DNA from: Paraspadella gotoi
Taxonomy: Eukaryota > Chaetognatha
Assembly (NCBI GenBank): GCA_051294375.1
Contig: CM119267.1
Location: 15,230,105-15,294,104, forward strand
Direction of reading: 5' to 3'
DNA: 64,000 bases
Shown: in pieces, positions 46,631 to 59,384 of the stretch
How positions within the stretch are numbered: the first letter of the stretch is position 1
Layout: every line of letters starts with the position of its first letter
Program-made: the position numbers and the translations under genes
The notes under the pieces: model-generated
What the model saw: only the letters and a program-made list of their open reading frames with translations
Told to the model about the DNA's origin: nothing
Database searches by the model: none

Positions 46631-47560
46631 TAAAGACGAAAGAACCAGAATCCAAAATTAAATTAAGGACGAAAAGGCGAACTCAGATGAGCGCGGAAAA
46701 GTTATTTTCACATCCCGACGTCGAAACCTTCGGGCTTCGACATTTCCTGGTCGCGGACAAATAAACAGTCGAAGGCGGCGATCGGAATTTTTATTTTTTT
46801 TATTTTTTTAATCTTTGTTTGTTTTATTTTTTATTTGTTTAGTACAAAGTATTTCCTCGAAAACACAGCCGAATCGATCAGCTAAGAAAAGACGTGAATC
46901 GTCTCTAGTAATGTCATTGAAAACTCGTAAAAACGATTTGAAAAACATTATAAAGTTTAAACCGAAAAAGAAAGAGATTTTATTTTAATTATTATCTTTT
47001 GTTTCTCTCTTTCTTTCAGCCTAAGGGACGGGCGTTCGGAGGAGGACCCTCGGCGATCTGGACTGACATCCGCTCTGCGCGAAAAAAAAAGCGGCTTTCA
47101 AGTAGCTTCTCGCTGACGCTCCTCGACCAAAACTTCCAACAACAAAAAAGCGGCTGTCAAGTAGCTCTCTCTCAAACAAAATATAGCTTTTTTCGAACGG
47201 AAAACCATTTGAAACAAATACCCGATCGTCGAGAAATACTCTAATTTCCTTTAAATTTCTTATTCTAATCGGAACGTACGAATGTTTTATAACCTCGCAA
47301 TAAACACAATTGAACGCATTTGAAGACAAAATATCAACAACAAAAAAGTAAACGGCAAAATTGCAAATTGAATAAAAAAAACCAACGCCCCAGAACGCAC
47401 CCTCCCCAAGTCCGCCGAGATGAGACGGAAACGGACATTGCGTCGCTGACGCTCGCCGGCGCCACGCCTCCGCGACGCCGCTTTACCGTAGTTTGTAGAC
47501 TCTCCCGCCGAGCGGCGTCGCCGCCGCGGCGGTCCGCGTCACCGGCGTCCCTCGCCCAAG

Positions 47561-47928
47561 ATGGCCTCTTCCAAAATCTATCATCGACACTTTTACGGAC
47601 AATTTTCGAATCCTGAGCCGACGTCGCTTCACCCGCCGCCCACGCATCGTCAACTCTCTAACTCGTTCTCTTCCTACGGTTCCGCCGGTGAGAGGAGAAC
47701 GCACCAATTCGTTCGTTAAAGTCCTTCGTTCTTTTTTAAAAGCCCATTTCTCGTCGGCTTCCGTTTTTTGTTTTGTTTTTTTTGTTCAGAGTTTTTGTTT
47801 ACTCTTCTGTTCTTTTTATTGTTTCTCCTTCTTATTCCCTCTCCTCATTTGTTTTGCTCGTCCGTTTTCATCTTCAATGTTTGTGCGAGGATAACTTATT
47901 GTTTTCGCGACATTGAGATCGCCTGCGT

Positions 47929-47974
<46 letters not shown>

Positions 47975-49037
47975 TGTCTCTCTATGGCTTTTTTTCTTTC
48001 TTTTTTATTATTTTCTATCTTTCTTTCTTTCTGTTTTCATTTCTTTATTTCTCTCTCTCTCTCCCTCCGACTCCACTTTCCTCTTTTCCCCCACTTTACA
48101 TTCTCCCGCATTTTCACTCCCCCCCCCCTTTAACCGTTACATCCTCGTAAAACACGTGTCGATCCGTAGCCCCCGATTTGCCGATAGCCAAAAAATCCCT
48201 AAGCCGCGCGATCTTCGGCCGTTTTAAACATAAAAAGACCGTAAAGGTTTTTGCTCGGATTTTTCGCCGTAAATATATTATAGTAAACAAACTTTGAAAA
48301 ACGTTTTTGTCTGCACTTTCGCCTTTTGTCTGATAGAAATAGTTGCTAAGCTTTGCTTTGTTGTCCATGGATCGACAAAGCATCGACTGACAATTTAGGA
48401 CAAATTTGACGTCACTGCTGTCCGTCCATACTTCAAGACCATCTGTCCGTTTGTCCTTCGTACTGTCGAATTTAGGAACGTTTATGTCATCGATTCGTAA
48501 GAAAATTGTCACCAAATACAAATTAAGGATTATTTCAGAAAAAAATAGTTGATAAGCATTAATTTCGAATTTAATGTTTTAAATGTTTTAAAAGTAAACA
48601 TGCCTGTCTTCAAAACCGTCAACAAAGCCAATATATACACACATAATAGAATTCATTCTTCGCGACTACATTATATGTAGAACAAGATCGCGTAGTTCTG
48701 TTAATTTTTATACTAGATAACAAACATAACAACAAACACTTTGATCGTTCCCCCCCCCTCCCCCTCGCTCCCCAATGTCATCGCCGTTCCTGACCTTCGC
48801 TAATTCACGAGTTCATCAAAATCCAACAAAAGCGCATTGGCTTGAAATCACGAGATCGATCTATTCACTCACTCCCTCGATTCCCTCGTCCCTCCACACC
48901 CCTTATCCCCACAGCCTCCTTTTACACCCCTCTTTCCTAATTTTCGATCCAGCTTTCAAATTCGCCCTCCGAAAAAAAACGACTGTGAAAAATGATTTTT
49001 GCCTTCGCTTTTTAAAGCGATTGGCAGAGGGAGAGAG

Positions 49038-49078
<41 letters not shown>

Positions 49079-49271
49079 TTAAAGATCATCCTTCCCATCG
49101 CCAGGCTCATCGCATCATTACCAACCATCCATGGGGCACCACTCGGCAAGCAGAGGATCAACGTTCAACTCGAGCTACGGACCCACGTATCTAGGTGAGA
49201 TTGGCCGGAGGAGGTGTGGTCAACTCTCTTCTCGTTCTCTCTCTCTCTCTCTTCTTCTCTCTCTTCTCTCT

Positions 49272-49307
<36 letters not shown>

Positions 49308-49660
49308 GCGCAGTAGTCTTTTTTTTCGGTTGGCCCATGATTGAACCTTTTTCGCAGCAACATTCGTGAATAAGAGAAAATTAATTTAAAAAAAAATTTA
49401 ACCATCATTAAACTTGTTGGGAATAACTGATTGATCGGGCGCCAGGGCTTGATTGGTTTCGAGACGTGCATCGCGCTTTGATCCAGCCAATAATTAAAAT
49501 AAATAACTTTGGCCAAAATTAGTTGATTGTTGTTTTCTTTTCATTTTTTCCTTCCTGTTCCTAGCGAAACCGGACCGTTACTAGATTTCCCCTTTTTCCC
49601 TCAAACAAAAAAACAGCATTTTCGTAGGAGTTGAACCAGCAAAGAGGCAAGGAATCTTTT

Positions 49661-49691
<31 letters not shown>

Positions 49692-49762
49692 TTGTCTGTC
49701 TCTCTCTCTCTCTTCTCGATTAGATAACGAAAATCTTCAAGAAGGCCCAGGAATAAAAAAGC

Positions 49763-49801
<39 letters not shown>

Positions 49802-50211
49802 CGAGGGATTGAGAGAAAGAGAGAGAGCGTGTGGCTCCGTGAAAAAAAATATCAGACTCTCTCTCTCTCTCCCTCCTTTTTCTTTTGATTTCTCTCGCTC
49901 GTCCGGCCTCCCACTCCCATACCCCCTTTAAAAACTACCATCCATCCGGTCAGTTTCTCTTCTTCTTGCTCTTCCTCCTCCTCCTCCTCCTCCTCTTCTT
50001 TCTCCTCCTCGGCCTCGACTTGACCTTTTTCGTTTTCTGCCTCGACGTCAGTAGATTCGATAGAAAAGTTTAAAATAAAATTACTCACTTCAGCTTTAAT
50101 TTTTATCTTTCATTTGTGCAAGAAAAAAAAATCAAATCCACGCCGCCTGCGCTTAGAGTTTGGTTTAGGGGTAGAGTTTTGGGGGATGTGGATTTGTGTG
50201 TGCAATAGCGT

Positions 50212-50251
<40 letters not shown>

Positions 50252-51297
50252 AGAGGAGAGAGAGAGAGAGAGAGATTGAGAGAGTGAGAGAGACTATCGG
50301 ATTCGGATGCGATATATCCAGAAAGTCCATCTAGATTTTTTTTAATTTTCTTTTTTTTTAAAAATATTTAAAAAAAAGCGAAGTTTCAAACTTTTCAAAG
50401 TCGCTATCTCTTCTGAAGGTCCATCTTTCCCCTTAGTCTCCCTCCCACCATAAAAACCATGAGCTCCATCTAGATTTGAAAATAAAACAGAAAAACAAAA
50501 TAGCAATTTCTAACAAATGGCATGACTCAGGAAAAAGGTTTTTTTTTATTTTTGCATTCGATTTTTCTTTTTCCCCCATTTTGTTTTCCTTGATCTCTCG
50601 CATGCACTTCCCTCTGCCCTAGAATTTACAAGTTTGGTTTCACTCTTTGTCCTACCCCGGTTTCCTCGTGAGACCGAATAATACAGAAAGGAGAGGAATG
50701 GATATCAGCTCTCAGGAGAGAGACGTAATCATGGCTATGGCACTCGCTCACACGCACACTCGCACGACCGTTCCTACGTAAATACAAATTTAAGGATTAT
50801 TTCAGAAAAAAATAGTTGATAAGCATTAATTTCGAATTTAATGTTTTAAATGTTTTAAAAGTAAACATGCCTGTCTTCAAAACCGTCAACAAAGCCAATA
50901 TATACACACATAATAGAATTCATTCTTCGCGAACTACATTATATGTAGAAACAGATCGCGTAGTTCTGTTAATTTTTTATACTAGGATAACAAAACATAA
51001 CAACAAACACTTTGATCGTTCCCCCTCCCCTCGCTCGCTCCCAATGTCATCGCCGTTCCTGGACCTCTCGCTAATTCACGAGTTCATCAAAATCCAACAA
51101 AAGCGCATTGGCTTTAAAATCACGAGATCGATCTATTCACTCACTCCCCTCGATTCCTCGTCCCTCCACACCCCTTATCCCCACAGCCTCCTTTTACACC
51201 CCTCTTCCTAATTTTCGATCCAGCTTTCAAATTCGCCCTCCGAAAAAAAAAACGACTGTGAAAAATGATTTTTGCCTTCGCTTTTTAAAGCGATTGG

Positions 51298-51363
<66 letters not shown>

Positions 51364-51522
51364 GTAGAGAGAGAGAGAGAGAGTTAAAGATCATCCTTCC
51401 TCATCGCCAGGCTCATCGCATCATTACCAACCATCCATGGGGCACCACTCGCAAGCAGAGGATCAACGTTCAACTCGAGCTACGGACCCACGTATCTAGG
51501 TGAGATGGCCGACGGGGTGTGC

Positions 51523-51582
<60 letters not shown>

Positions 51583-51970
51583 CTCTCTCTCCTCTCTCTC
51601 TCTCTCTCTCTGAAGCGCAGTAGTCTTTTTTTTCGGTTGGCCCATGATTGAACCTTTTTCGCAGCAACATTCGTGAATAAGAGAAAATTAATTTAAAAAA
51701 AATTTAACCATCATTAAACTTGTTGGGAATAACTGATTGATCGGGCGCCAGGGCTTGATTGGTTTCGAGACGTGCATCGCGCTTTGATCCAGCCAAATAT
51801 TTAAAATAAATAACTTTGGCCAAAATTAGTTGATTGTTGTTTTCTTTTCATTTTTTCCTTCCTGTTCCTAGCGAAACCGGACCGTTACTAGATTTCCCCT
51901 TTTTCCTCAAACAAAAAAAAACCGCATTTTCGTAGGAGTTGAACCAGCAAAGAGGCAAGGAATCTTTTTT

Positions 51971-52006
<36 letters not shown>

Positions 52007-52079
52007 TCTTTGTCTGTCTCTCTCTCTCTCTTCTCGATTAGATAACGAAAATCTTCAAGAAGGCCCAGGAAATAAAAAA

Positions 52080-52116
<37 letters not shown>

Positions 52117-52521
52117 GGGATTGAGAGAAAGAGAGAGAGCGTGTGGCTCCGTGAAAAAAAAATCAGACTCTCTCTCTCTCTCCCTCCTTTTTCTTTTGAT
52201 TTCTCTGCTCGTCCGCCTCCCACTCCCATACCCCCTTTAAAAAATACCATCCATCCGGTCAGTTTCTTCTTCTTCTCTCTTCCCCTTCCTCCTCCTCCTC
52301 CTCTTCTTTTCTCCTCCTCGGCCTCGACTTGACCTTTTTCGTTTTCTGCCTCGACGTCAGTAGATTCGATAGAAAAGTTTAAAATAAAATTACTCACTTC
52401 AGCTTTAATTTTTATCTTTCATTTGTGCAAGAAAAAAAAATCAAATCCACGCCGCCTGCGCTTAGAGTTTGGTTTAGGGGTAGAGTTTTGGGGGATGTGG
52501 ATTTGGTGTGTGCAATAGCGT

Positions 52522-52567
<46 letters not shown>

Positions 52568-55500
52568 GAGAGAGGAGAGAGTGAGAGAGTGAGAGAGTGA
52601 GAGAGTGAGAGGACTATCGGATTCGGATCGATATATCCAGAAAGTCCATCTAGATTTTTTTTAAATATTTTAAAAAAAAGCGAAACTTTTCAAAGTCGCT
52701 ATCTCTTCTGAAGGTCCATCTTTCCCTTAGTCTCCCTCCCACCATAAAAACCATGAGCTCATCTAGATTTGAAAATAAAACAGAAAAACAAAATGCATTT
52801 CTAACAAATGGCATGACTCAGGAAAAAGGTTTTTTTTTATTTTTTGCATTCGATTTTCTTTTTTTCCCCCATTTTGTTTTCCTTGATCTCTCGCATGCAC
52901 TTCCCTCTGCCCTAGAATTTACAAGTTTGGTTTCACTCTTTTCCTACCCCGGTTTTCCTGTGAGACCGAATAATACAGTGACCACCCAACCACCCCGCCA
53001 CCTCATCCCACCCTACCGCCCCACCCTTCATCCTTCCCCACCCCCCAACCCTTCCTCCCGACTTCCCCTCCGGNNNNNNNNNNNNNNNNNNNNNNNNNCC
53101 CCTCCACCAGGCACGGGGACGGCGGGATCTCAGCTCAACTCGTCCCTCTCCACGCCCAACGTGAGCCCAGTTTGGTGCTACATCCAAAAACCTTCTCAGT
53201 TGGCGCGAAAGTACACGTCGGTGGCGCCGGCGCTGTGTCAGGTGCCGACGCTCAAGTCGAATCGGGACGAGATGGAGCGACCGTCGTCGAGGACAGGTGC
53301 ATGCAGGGAGATGCGGAGGAAAGAGAAGATTAAAAGCTGTTATCAGGATTGGTAGAAAAATATTGGCATGATGCCGAAAATGAAGAATTTGGACATTTCG
53401 ACGAATGATATGTAGATTTAAAATGACAAATGAATGAATGGATGAATGAATGAATGAATGAATGAATAAATGAATGAATTCATGTCTCTGTTTCCCCTCT
53501 CTTCTCCCCCACAAAAAAAAAGGCGGGGTCCACCGCTACACCCCGTCCTCCAGTCTCGGCTACGGCTCCTCCCGCCCAACTTCCGGCTACGGCCTCCCGT
53601 CCTCATCCTCCGGCTACGCCTCTTCCGGCGGCTACGGCCACTCCTCCTCCGCTTACGGGGGCTTCGGTTCCAGCTACGGCGGTCCGGCCAAGTACGGATC
53701 CCAACGCCGGAAAACGGACGCCATCGGCCACTTTTCACAGCGGCCGTCGGGGTTCGATCACGCCTCCTACCGGACGTTCGAGCCCGTCAAGTTCGACTCG
53801 GGAGCGTCAAGTTCGCGCGGCGTCGGCGTCGGCGGGCTCGGCAGCGGGCTCAGCAGCGGCCTCAGCGGCCACAGCGGCAATCCGGCCCCCTCCGCCGCTT
53901 CCTCCTCTGCCAGCAACAAACCCAAGCGTCAAGTGAAAAAGTACACCTCGACCTATCACCACACGGACTCCAACTTGATGCGCGCGCGACCGGGACTCGG
54001 CGCCGACTTCGATCTAGCGCCCGTGAATCCCCTCACCAAATATCCGCTCACCCCGACGGAGGAGAAGCTGACGGACCCGTTCAAGATGAGTCCGACGACG
54101 GCGAAGAACACGGCCGTCAACGAGTTCGTCGGCTTTATCAACGCCGACCGCAACAAAATCAAGAAGGAGAACTATTACGAAAAGGCGTACGGGAGGCAGT
54201 TTCAAAAGGGCGGGGCCCGAGGAGGAGGAGGAGGAGGAGGAGGAGGAGGAGGAGGATTCGGCGAGGCGGAAAAGACGCGACCGGAAACGACGACGACGAC
54301 GTCGACGAAAAAGCCGATCCCTCTCTCCGTTCACCAGCAGATGTTGAACGATCAGAAGCGGCTCGACGCGCTGCTCTCCGGCGGACTGAAGAAACGCGGC
54401 AGCGGCGGCGGCGTCGGTCAGCAGTCGCAGCAGCAGCATAACGCTCGCAACGCCCACCGTGACCTCGTCAACGCCGCTCTAGACGGCGTGGTGACTTCGG
54501 CGGCGTCGGCGACGTCGAAACCGACGACGGCGACTAAAAAGGCAGCGCCGGCGTCGACCAAAGCCGTGCATCTGACGGCGGCGACACTGACTTCCGGCGT
54601 AGGCGGCGCCCTCGACGATCAGAAGGAGAACGGCGCCCAACTCGTCGCCGGCCTCAACATTAACGACGCCCACATCCGAAAGACGCAACAAAAGTATCTC
54701 AAACAGCATCAACGTAAAATCAAAATGGCCGAACACGTGCCCGAGACCAACGGCGTCGTCGCGGTCTCCTCGGCGGCGACGACGACGGCGACGGCGACGA
54801 CCGCATCGACGACGGCGTCGGTTGCCCAGACGAGCGAGCATCACCACGGTCACAAGTCGAAGATCGGTGGTGGCGCCGGCGGCGGCGGCGGCGGCGGCTC
54901 CACCGCCCTTCAGAAGCCCTCTTCCGTGCGCGACGACGACGACGGTCATCTCGTCTACCGCGCGGGCGACGTCCTTCAGGCGCGCTACGAGGTCCTCCGC
55001 ACACTCGGCGAGGGCACCTTCGGCAAGGTCGTCGAGGTCCGCGACCACCAACAAAAGGGCAAGCGCATCGCTCTCAAGATCATCAAGAACGTGGACAAAT
55101 ACCGCGAGGCGGCCAAGCTGGAGATCAACGTGCTCCACCGTTTGGCGGATCGGGATCCCGATGGGAAGTATCTCTGCGTCAAGATGCTTGACTGGTTCGA
55201 CTATCACGGCCACATCTGCATCGCCTTCGACCTCCTCGGCACCTCGGTCTTTGACTTCATGAAGGACAACAATTACCAGCCTTATCCGCTGGGTCAGGTG
55301 CGCCACATCGGCTGGCAGCTCGTCCACGCGGTCAAGTATCTTCACGACAACCAGCTCACGCACACCGACCTCAAGCCGGAGAACATCCTCTTCGTTTCGG
55401 ACGAGTACGACATGCAGTACTCGCACCGGGGAAAAGTCACCAAGCGGATCGTCAACTCCGAGGTGCGCCTCATCGACTTCGGCTCGGCCACCTTCGACTA

Positions 55501-56035
55501 CGAGCACCATTCCACCGTCGTCTCCACTCGGCACTACCGAGCGCCGGAGGTCATCCTGGAGCTGGGCTGGACGCAGCCCTGCGACGTCTGGTCCATCGGC
55601 TGCATCATGTTCGAACTCTACCTGGGCATGACCCTCTTCCAGACCCACGACAACCTGGAGCACCTGGCCATGATGGAGCGCATCCTGGGGCCCATCCCCT
55701 ATCGGATGGCCAAGAGGAGTCGGAAGACCAACTACTTTTGGCGCGGGCGGTTGGATTGGGACGAGCGCAGCGCCGCCGGGCGGTACGTGCGGGAAAACTG
55801 TAAGGCGCTCAAGCGGTACGCCACCTCGGACGACGAGGATCACCGCCTGCTCTTCGATCTCATCGAGAAGATGCTCGAGTACACCCCCGAGGAGCGCATC
55901 CCGCTCCGCGAGGCCGTCGGACACGCCTTCTTCGACAAGCTGACGCCGGAGGAGCGCGACGTCGGCGGCACCACCGCCGCCGCCCGACAGAGGGCGCAGG
56001 CGATGATGGGCTCGCAGCCGCGGATCAGCAGGTAG
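47561..56035 (+). CDS. Doa: LAMMER dual-specificity kinase, Doa/CLK family
   Basis: CLK-type kinase that phosphorylates SR splicing factors (family knowledge). Exons: 47561-47687 (ATG in cccaagatggcc, reads [14 protein letters not shown]), 53111-53296 and 53523-56035, all joined in phase 1. The last exon holds the whole kinase domain (about 54955-55960). It shows the glycine loop LGEGTFGKV (55004), lysine in [15 protein letters not shown] (~55361), IDFGSATF, the activation segment end RHYRAPEV, and the family signature [14 protein letters not shown] (55658-55699). The N-terminal half is low-complexity: YGS/GYG-rich at 53560-53700, a glycine run at 54214-54255 and Ala/Thr-rich runs. More exons may lie between 47.7 and 53.1 kb, and a 25-N gap sits just before the second exon. 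The kinase is certain; the first exon is inferred from phase and start context. Confidence 0.9.
47688..48513 (+). other. Intron of the kinase gene, upstream part
   Basis: T-rich sequence with a CT microsatellite at 47933-47970 and CTTT-rich DNA to 48060. Nothing else is recognised. Confidence 0.5.
48514..50686 (+). repeat. Tandem duplication, copy A (2.17 kb)
   Basis: Begins aaatacaaattaaggatt and ends agaccgaataatacag; the same order of landmarks recurs in copy B. It lies within the first intron of the kinase gene and includes GA/CT tracts at 49031-49078, 49229-49304, 49668-49712, 49766-49826 and 50216-50300, plus the candidate exon at 49131. Confidence 0.93.
49131..49194 (+). CDS. Candidate alternative first coding exon of the Doa/CLK kinase
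   Basis: ATG at 49131 reads [20 protein letters not shown], followed by Leu and a split Gly codon, with donor gtgaga at 49195. The exon ends in phase 1, as does the exon at 47561, so it can join the acceptor at 53111 (Gly split codon, then TGTAGSQ). Multiple promoters with alternative first exons are known for Doa in Drosophila. The sequence also occurs in the second copy of the tandem duplication, where it is broken. No transcript evidence is available from sequence alone. Confidence 0.5.
50780..52978 (+). repeat. Tandem duplication, copy B (2.20 kb)
   Basis: Matches copy A almost throughout. Differences are mostly single-base indels in homopolymers and different microsatellite lengths (51303-51357, 51524-51611, 51972-52012, 52083-52111, 52524-52612). 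It ends 95 bases before the 25-N gap. The copies are separated by 93 bases of unrelated sequence. Confidence 0.93.
51437..51499 (+). pseudogene. Frameshifted copy of the alternative first exon
   Basis: Same as 49131-49194 but with one G missing (tcggcaag became tcgcaag). The frame changes after MGHHS, and a TAG appears exactly at the splice site, 51497-51499. It is either a decayed duplicate or a base-call error in a duplicated assembly segment. Confidence 0.6.
53074..53098. other. Assembly gap of 25 N
   Basis: Twenty-five undetermined bases, 12 bases upstream of the acceptor of the exon at 53111. The true gap length is unknown. Confidence 0.99.
53429..53478 (+). repeat. (GAAT)n microsatellite in the last kinase intron
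   Basis: Tetranucleotide repeat of about 12 units between the exons at 53111-53296 and 53523. Confidence 0.9.
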
Positions 56036-57800
56036 AAGGAGAAGGTGAGAATTGTGGAGCGTGAGTCTCTCTCTCTCTCTCTCTTTTTCTCTCACATTGC
56101 AGGGCCAATTATTTAATTTTTCCCCCCTTTTCAGGACATCGGTTCTTCACGGAAAAAAATGAACTTGAATTAAAAAAAAATGTTCAGCTTGCGAAACGCT
56201 TTTGATTGATTGATTGGTTTTTGTTCATTCTCTCCTTCCCAATCGGACAACGACGACAACATCCCACCCCCCCCCCCCAGAAAAGACAACCCAAAAATGA
56301 CGACCGGAACCCCCCAAAAAAATAATCACGTGCCTTACTCAGAATAAAAAAAAGCAAATAAACCAAAAAACTATTTTAGAGTAGTCATTATTTATTTTGA
56401 CGACGTAGAACGCTGGTTTCTCTTCTTTTTTTTTTCTATATTTTTTTATTCTGATTCGTTTTCGTTGGTCGTTGACTTTTTCGTTCAGCGACTCAAACGT
56501 AATTAAATCGAGACACTCATCGTCATCATCATCATTTTCATCATCATCATCCTCGCCAATTTCCCCCACTGCATGATGCATGATTTTTTTTTTTTTTTTT
56601 TTTTTGGCTGCTTGTTTTTTCTTTCTCTTTTGAATATTTTTTTAATAAAAAAAAATTTAGTATTCAAATATATTAATAGGAGAAAAAATATGTTTTAATT
56701 TTGTCGGAGACGAACCCATTTTTGTTTTCGAGCGCCGACGACGTTGAAGGCGAGATTTTGTATGTTTAATGTTATATTAAATCTTTAATTATTGAATTTA
56801 CGAATTGGTCGAATTCTTTTTCTGACTATCATCGGGTGTGTGATCCTTAATTTAAATTTTATTTTGTTAATGCTACATTATTAACACACAATGCCAAATA
56901 GGTATTTCTTTTTTCTAAGAGCTTTCGTTTGGATATTAATGTTAAAGCCTTAAATTCTAAAAACTATGCTTTCTTGCCTTAAAAAAATACAAAACGAAAA
57001 CACCATGACAGTATTGATATTTAATATTCATTGTCCGACGAAACTTTTTTCTACTGACTGTTCGTTACAAATAATTCATATTGAACAAGTTTGAAAGTAA
57101 AATAAATAAAGTTTGTTTATTACCGTTTTGAATTATTTTTTTTTTATTTTTTCAGGTCGATCAATGAGATATCTTTATTTATTTAAAATAAATGTCGGTT
57201 ACAAAAAAAAGTTATAATTCCTTAAGGTCGGTCCGACGAGTATTTCTTTTGTTTTTCTTTTCGGCAAAATCAAAGTTTTTCGCCCTCTTTCGAACCGATT
57301 TTTAACGAAGACAAACTTTTTTTTTGGAGCACTATTAATATTATCATTTCTTTAGCGGTGTGAAAATTGAATTTTCAAAGGGTAACGTTAAAAGACATCC
57401 GGTATTAGGGTATGGACTCCTTCACACCAAGACAAATTTCTGTCACCATCACAGAAAAATACTAAAAACCGTGTTTCTTTCCGAGTGCACGACTCGCTAA
57501 TCATTTTGAGTTTCTTTTACATCATCATAGGACCTATGGATGATGTTTATCGAGAGAACTCTCTCCAAACGGTCAAAAACCTGCAAGCCGACACTAAAAG
57601 TAAAGCTAAACATGTCATTAGTTTTTTCTATTTTTTTTTTTACAAAATTTTTAATTACAAACTAGAGTTGAGATAATTATAAATTTAGGCGATTGTAAAT
57701 AGCTACTAAGACGAAATAGTTTGAATCCTGCCGCGCGATCAGATCCAAGCAAAAAAAAAAACAAACCAAAAACAAAAACAGAGCGAATTAACATTAATAA
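56036..57800. other. Convergent 3' flanks of the kinase and transporter genes
   Basis: Contains AATAAA at 56343-56348 and again near 56357 (kinase, + strand), and a TTTATT near 57175 that could be the poly(A) signal of the minus-strand transporter. Homopolymer T and (ATC)n tracts occur near 56520-56606. The ORF at 57485-57676 lacks any recognised motif. No gene is called. Confidence 0.5.
56343..56348 (+). promoter_or_regulatory. Candidate poly(A) signal of the kinase gene
   Basis: AATAAA about 310 bases after the TAG at 56033-56035, with a second copy 14 bases on. Confidence 0.45.
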
Positions 57801-59384
57801 TCAGGGTAAATTCTCGTAACCTCTCTTATCCTCGTAACGTCTGTTTGCCGTTGGGTTCAGATTTTTCTGTCTCAAAGATAACGAATTCGCGCGACCCACT
57901 TTCCTCGGAACCTCGAAAACTTCGTCCTCTTCCTCTTCCTCCTCCTCTTCCTCCCCGTCATTCCGCATCTCCTGGAAGATCTCGATGATGGTGGCGCCAA
58001 CGACGGCGCCCATGACGAGCGCGGCGCCGCCCATAGTGCTCCAAGTCGGCACCGTCCCGTTGAAGAGGAAATCGAGAAAGTAGCCGAAGGGAATCTCCAA
58101 AGTGCTGACGAGGGTCACGGTCGTCGCCGTCGACACTTTGAGCGAGAGGGTGCAGAAGACGGCGCCGAGGACGTCGATGACGCCGGAGACGATGGCGGCG
58201 CCGTAGTCCTGGGCCAGCGCGGCGCCGGGGAAGCGGAATCCGTTGTAGAGATAAGTGAGAGGAGGAAGGACCTGTGAAAGATGCGTGAAGTTAAATTCGA
58301 TTGTAAATAAATTGTTCACTTCAGACATATTTAAGTTTTCGGTTCGTTGTTCTCCGAAATTCAGAATCGTAGTTAAGTATTTTCAACTTTTTAAATACAA
58401 TTAAATATATACATTTTAGATAATTTTACCCTGTTTTCCCGAAATAAGTGGAGGAAACTGTAAAAACATTTAGATTAAAATAAAAGTAAAAGTAAAGAAA
58501 GTTTACAGGAAATATTGAATTTCGTTTCTCCCTGTCGGTGACATCACCCTCACCGCCTCATGCTCACCGACGTAGTCACTTCCTCTCTCCCTCTCTCCCT
58601 CACTCCCTCCCTCTCTCCCTCTCTCCCTCACCAAGAGAGCGGCGGGAACGAAGTAAAACTCGATGATGGCCCAACGGACGTGACTCAACTGTCCCACGAT
58701 AATGTAACAGGCGGTGAGAGCGACGGCGTTACCCATCGCGCATGCGTATCCCGTCGTCACCGAATTCGTCGATGATTTGTGGACGGAATTCGTCGACCCC
58801 ATCAACGTCCGAGGGAAGACGGTTGTGGGGGCGGTTGTAGTTGTTGTCGTCGTCGTCATCGTCGTCGTGGAAATATCCGCGAAGACGAAACTAGGTCTCG
58901 TGATTAACACGACCCCGACGATGGCCATCACTACGAAGAGGAAACGCAGTACGACGTGGCGCCAGCACCACGGACCGGCGCCGCCTCCTCGTCCGAAAAT
59001 CCGGCGCCACGCCCATCCGGCGCCTTCCACCGCCGCCACCATCAACACGCTGGTGCTCCAGATGGTGATGACGTCGCCGAGCGGCGCCATCATCACCGCG
59101 ATGACGACGAAGGCGTGGCAGAAGAGATCGCTGGCGCCGGCAAGGAGGAGCAACGTCACGTCTCTCCATCCCGGCGCCAAGGGGTTTTGCCGCGAATAGA
59201 CGACGACGGGAACGATGATGGCGGCGTAGCAGGCCACGCCCACCCAGACGAAGGTGGCGGCGTCGAGTCGCGGCGTCACCGTCACCAGGAGTTCCGAATA
59301 GGAGAGGCAAGCGACGTAGACGAAAGCGAGTAGAGGACCGACGCCGGGAAAGAGGCGGACGTTCTCGAGGGAGGAGCGGGACAT
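57801..59384 (-). CDS. EamA/DMT-superfamily transporter, SLC35G-like, two exons
   Basis: Multi-pass membrane transporter of the drug/metabolite superfamily; the substrate cannot be told. Coding exon 1 is 59384-58632 (ATG reads MSRSSLENVRLFPG) and exon 2 is 58271-57801, joined in phase 0 (FVPAALL then VLPPLTYLYNG), 407 codons with stop. About ten hydrophobic segments are visible, for example GPLLAFVYVACLSY, VITIWSTSVLMVAAVEG, VVMAIVGVVLITRPSF, and VPTWSTMGGAALVMG near the end, the last like the closing helix of SLC35G1. A Thr-rich stretch of about 30 residues interrupts the two EamA halves. The C-terminus is acidic (poly-Glu). An in-frame ATG at 59534 exists, but that extension is Ser/Pro-rich and contains an acceptor-like tttccag near 59490, so a 5' UTR exon boundary is likelier. 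Confidence 0.85.
58274..58631 (-). other. Transporter intron with GA-rich start
   Basis: On the coding strand it starts gtgagggagagagggagg at the donor and ends tttcacag. The low-complexity REGRE-type residues of the read-through frame come from this intron. Confidence 0.8.

Noticed and set aside
50686-50780. Resemblance of gtaatcatggctatgg to cloning vector DNA
   Set aside because: Only a short partial similarity from memory with mismatches; not enough to call contamination.
54479-56095. 538-codon open frame on the minus strand
   Set aside because: It is the antisense of the kinase exon. The GC-rich third positions remove stops; the product is Arg/Val/Leu-rich and lacks domains.
58714-59333. 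Open frames on the + strand
   Set aside because: Antisense of the transporter exon, without domains and with Arg/His-rich composition.
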